Source of the DNA: an uncultured Flavobacteriales bacterium
GTDB taxonomy: Bacteria > Bacteroidota > Bacteroidia > Palsa-965
Direction of reading: 5' to 3'
Length of the DNA: 21,564 nucleotides
Assembly: GCA_946478675.1 (NCBI GenBank)
Contig: CAMLEF010000034.1
Span: forward strand, 1 to 21,564
In this document: positions 21,151-21,564 of the stretch, piece by piece
Layout: each line of letters starts with the position of its first letter
Position numbering within the stretch: position 1 is the first letter of the stretch
The notes under the pieces: model-generated
Told to the model about the DNA's origin: nothing
What the model saw: only the letters and a program-made list of their open reading frames with translations
Databases searched by the model: none
Translations under genes and position numbers: made by a program

Positions 21151-21564
21151 TCAGAGGGAGCCGGTGCGTCCGCCGTCGACGGGTACGTTGATGCCGTTGA
21201 TGTAAGCGGCAGCAGGCGTGCAGAGGAACGCGATGGCTGCGGCTACTTCCTGCGGTTCGCCGAAGCGTCCTGCGGGAATTTCATGCAGCATTTCCTGTTC
21301 GGCAGCTTCGCGCGAAATCCCGGCCTTCTGTGTTTTGTTGGTGAGAATGCTGTCGAGGCGCTGCGTGGCGGTGGCGCCGGGAAGCACGTTGTTCACCGTA
21401 ATGCCGAACGGCGCTACTTCTACCGAAAGCGTTTTCGACCAGTTGGCCACAGCGGCGCGAACGGTATTCGACACGCCGAGGTTGCGCAGCGGAATTTTTA
21501 CCGAAGTGGAAATGATGTTGACGATGCGGCCGAATTTTTCCGCTTTCATGCCGGGCAAAACCGC
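21151..21564 (-). CDS. Short-chain dehydrogenase/reductase, C-terminal part (partial)
   Basis: The frame is open through the window edge, so the N-terminal Rossmann nucleotide-binding part is missing; 137 residues are visible. Recognisable SDR elements are GRIVNIISTS (catalytic Ser region), VEVAPFGITVNNVLPGATAT (NxxxPG region), GRFGEPQEVAAAIAFLCTP and the C-terminal YINGINVPVDGG. The YxxxK catalytic motif is replaced: the aligned segment reads LGVSNTVRAAV, putting Ser where Tyr is expected and Arg where Lys is expected. It resembles a subgroup of SDRs annotated as 3-oxoacyl-ACP reductase-like with altered catalytic residues. Activity and substrate are uncertain. Confidence 0.88.
   Translation of the reverse strand, partial: AVLPGMKAEKFGRIVNIISTSVKIPLRNLGVSNTVRAAVANWSKTLSVEVAPFGITVNNVLPGATATQRLDSILTNKTQKAGISREAAEQEMLHEIPAGRFGEPQEVAAAIAFLCTPAAAYINGINVPVDGGRTGSL

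Overview
The window looks like a chromosomal stretch of a fairly GC-rich environmental member of the Bacteroidota, probably near Chitinophagales/Sphingobacteriales. Support comes from a protein with a type IX secretion (T9SS) C-terminal sorting domain, DUF3078, haem_bd and DUF2723 family proteins, weak Shine-Dalgarno sequences, and promoter motifs of the TTTG-N19-TAnnTTTG type. No plasmid, prophage, transposase or CRISPR array is visible. The phylum call is an inference from gene families and promoter style.

Layout. (1) 1-1486: the last codons of a + strand gene run into a minus-strand pair, panD followed 2 nt later by a YbhN/LPG-synthase-type membrane protein that starts with TTG. (2) 1487-1915: a gene-free divergent region with a large imperfect palindrome next to the panD promoter. 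(3) 1916-5693: a translationally overlapping pair, DUF2339 and DUF3999, both envelope proteins of unknown function. (4) 5637-6145: a duplicated segment (end of the DUF3999 gene plus a hairpin repeat) flanking a 67-aa gene, then a bidirectional terminator and a minus-strand tRNA-Gln(TTG). (5) 6391-10555: a DUF2723 GT-C-like membrane glycosyltransferase followed 1 nt later by a polysaccharide deacetylase. (6) 10716-12113: a CstB-like persulfide dioxygenase/rhodanese fusion on the minus strand. (7) 12232-15203: GNAT acetyltransferase plus umuD (ATGA overlap), an opposite-strand haem-binding protein, then umuC, so the two Pol V genes are split. (8) 15308-16684: a T9SS cargo protein. (9) 16848-19108: a histidine kinase/OmpR response regulator operon, converging with an XRE regulator plus a receiver-like protein (19101-19778). 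(10) 20164-21564: a DUF3078 protein and the C-terminal part of an atypical short-chain dehydrogenase.

The most unusual structure is between the genes. Four intergenic loci carry different short-period repeats, three of them (GGTCG-like, CACGGAG, TATTGAG) folding into hairpins and one (CTTAAGTG) built from palindromic units. Most lie at the 3' ends of genes. One of them was duplicated together with the end of the DUF3999 gene. A second theme is signalling: a canonical two-component pair ends tail-to-tail, with an 8-bp overlap, against a regulator operon whose receiver domain has lost its usual acidic pair.
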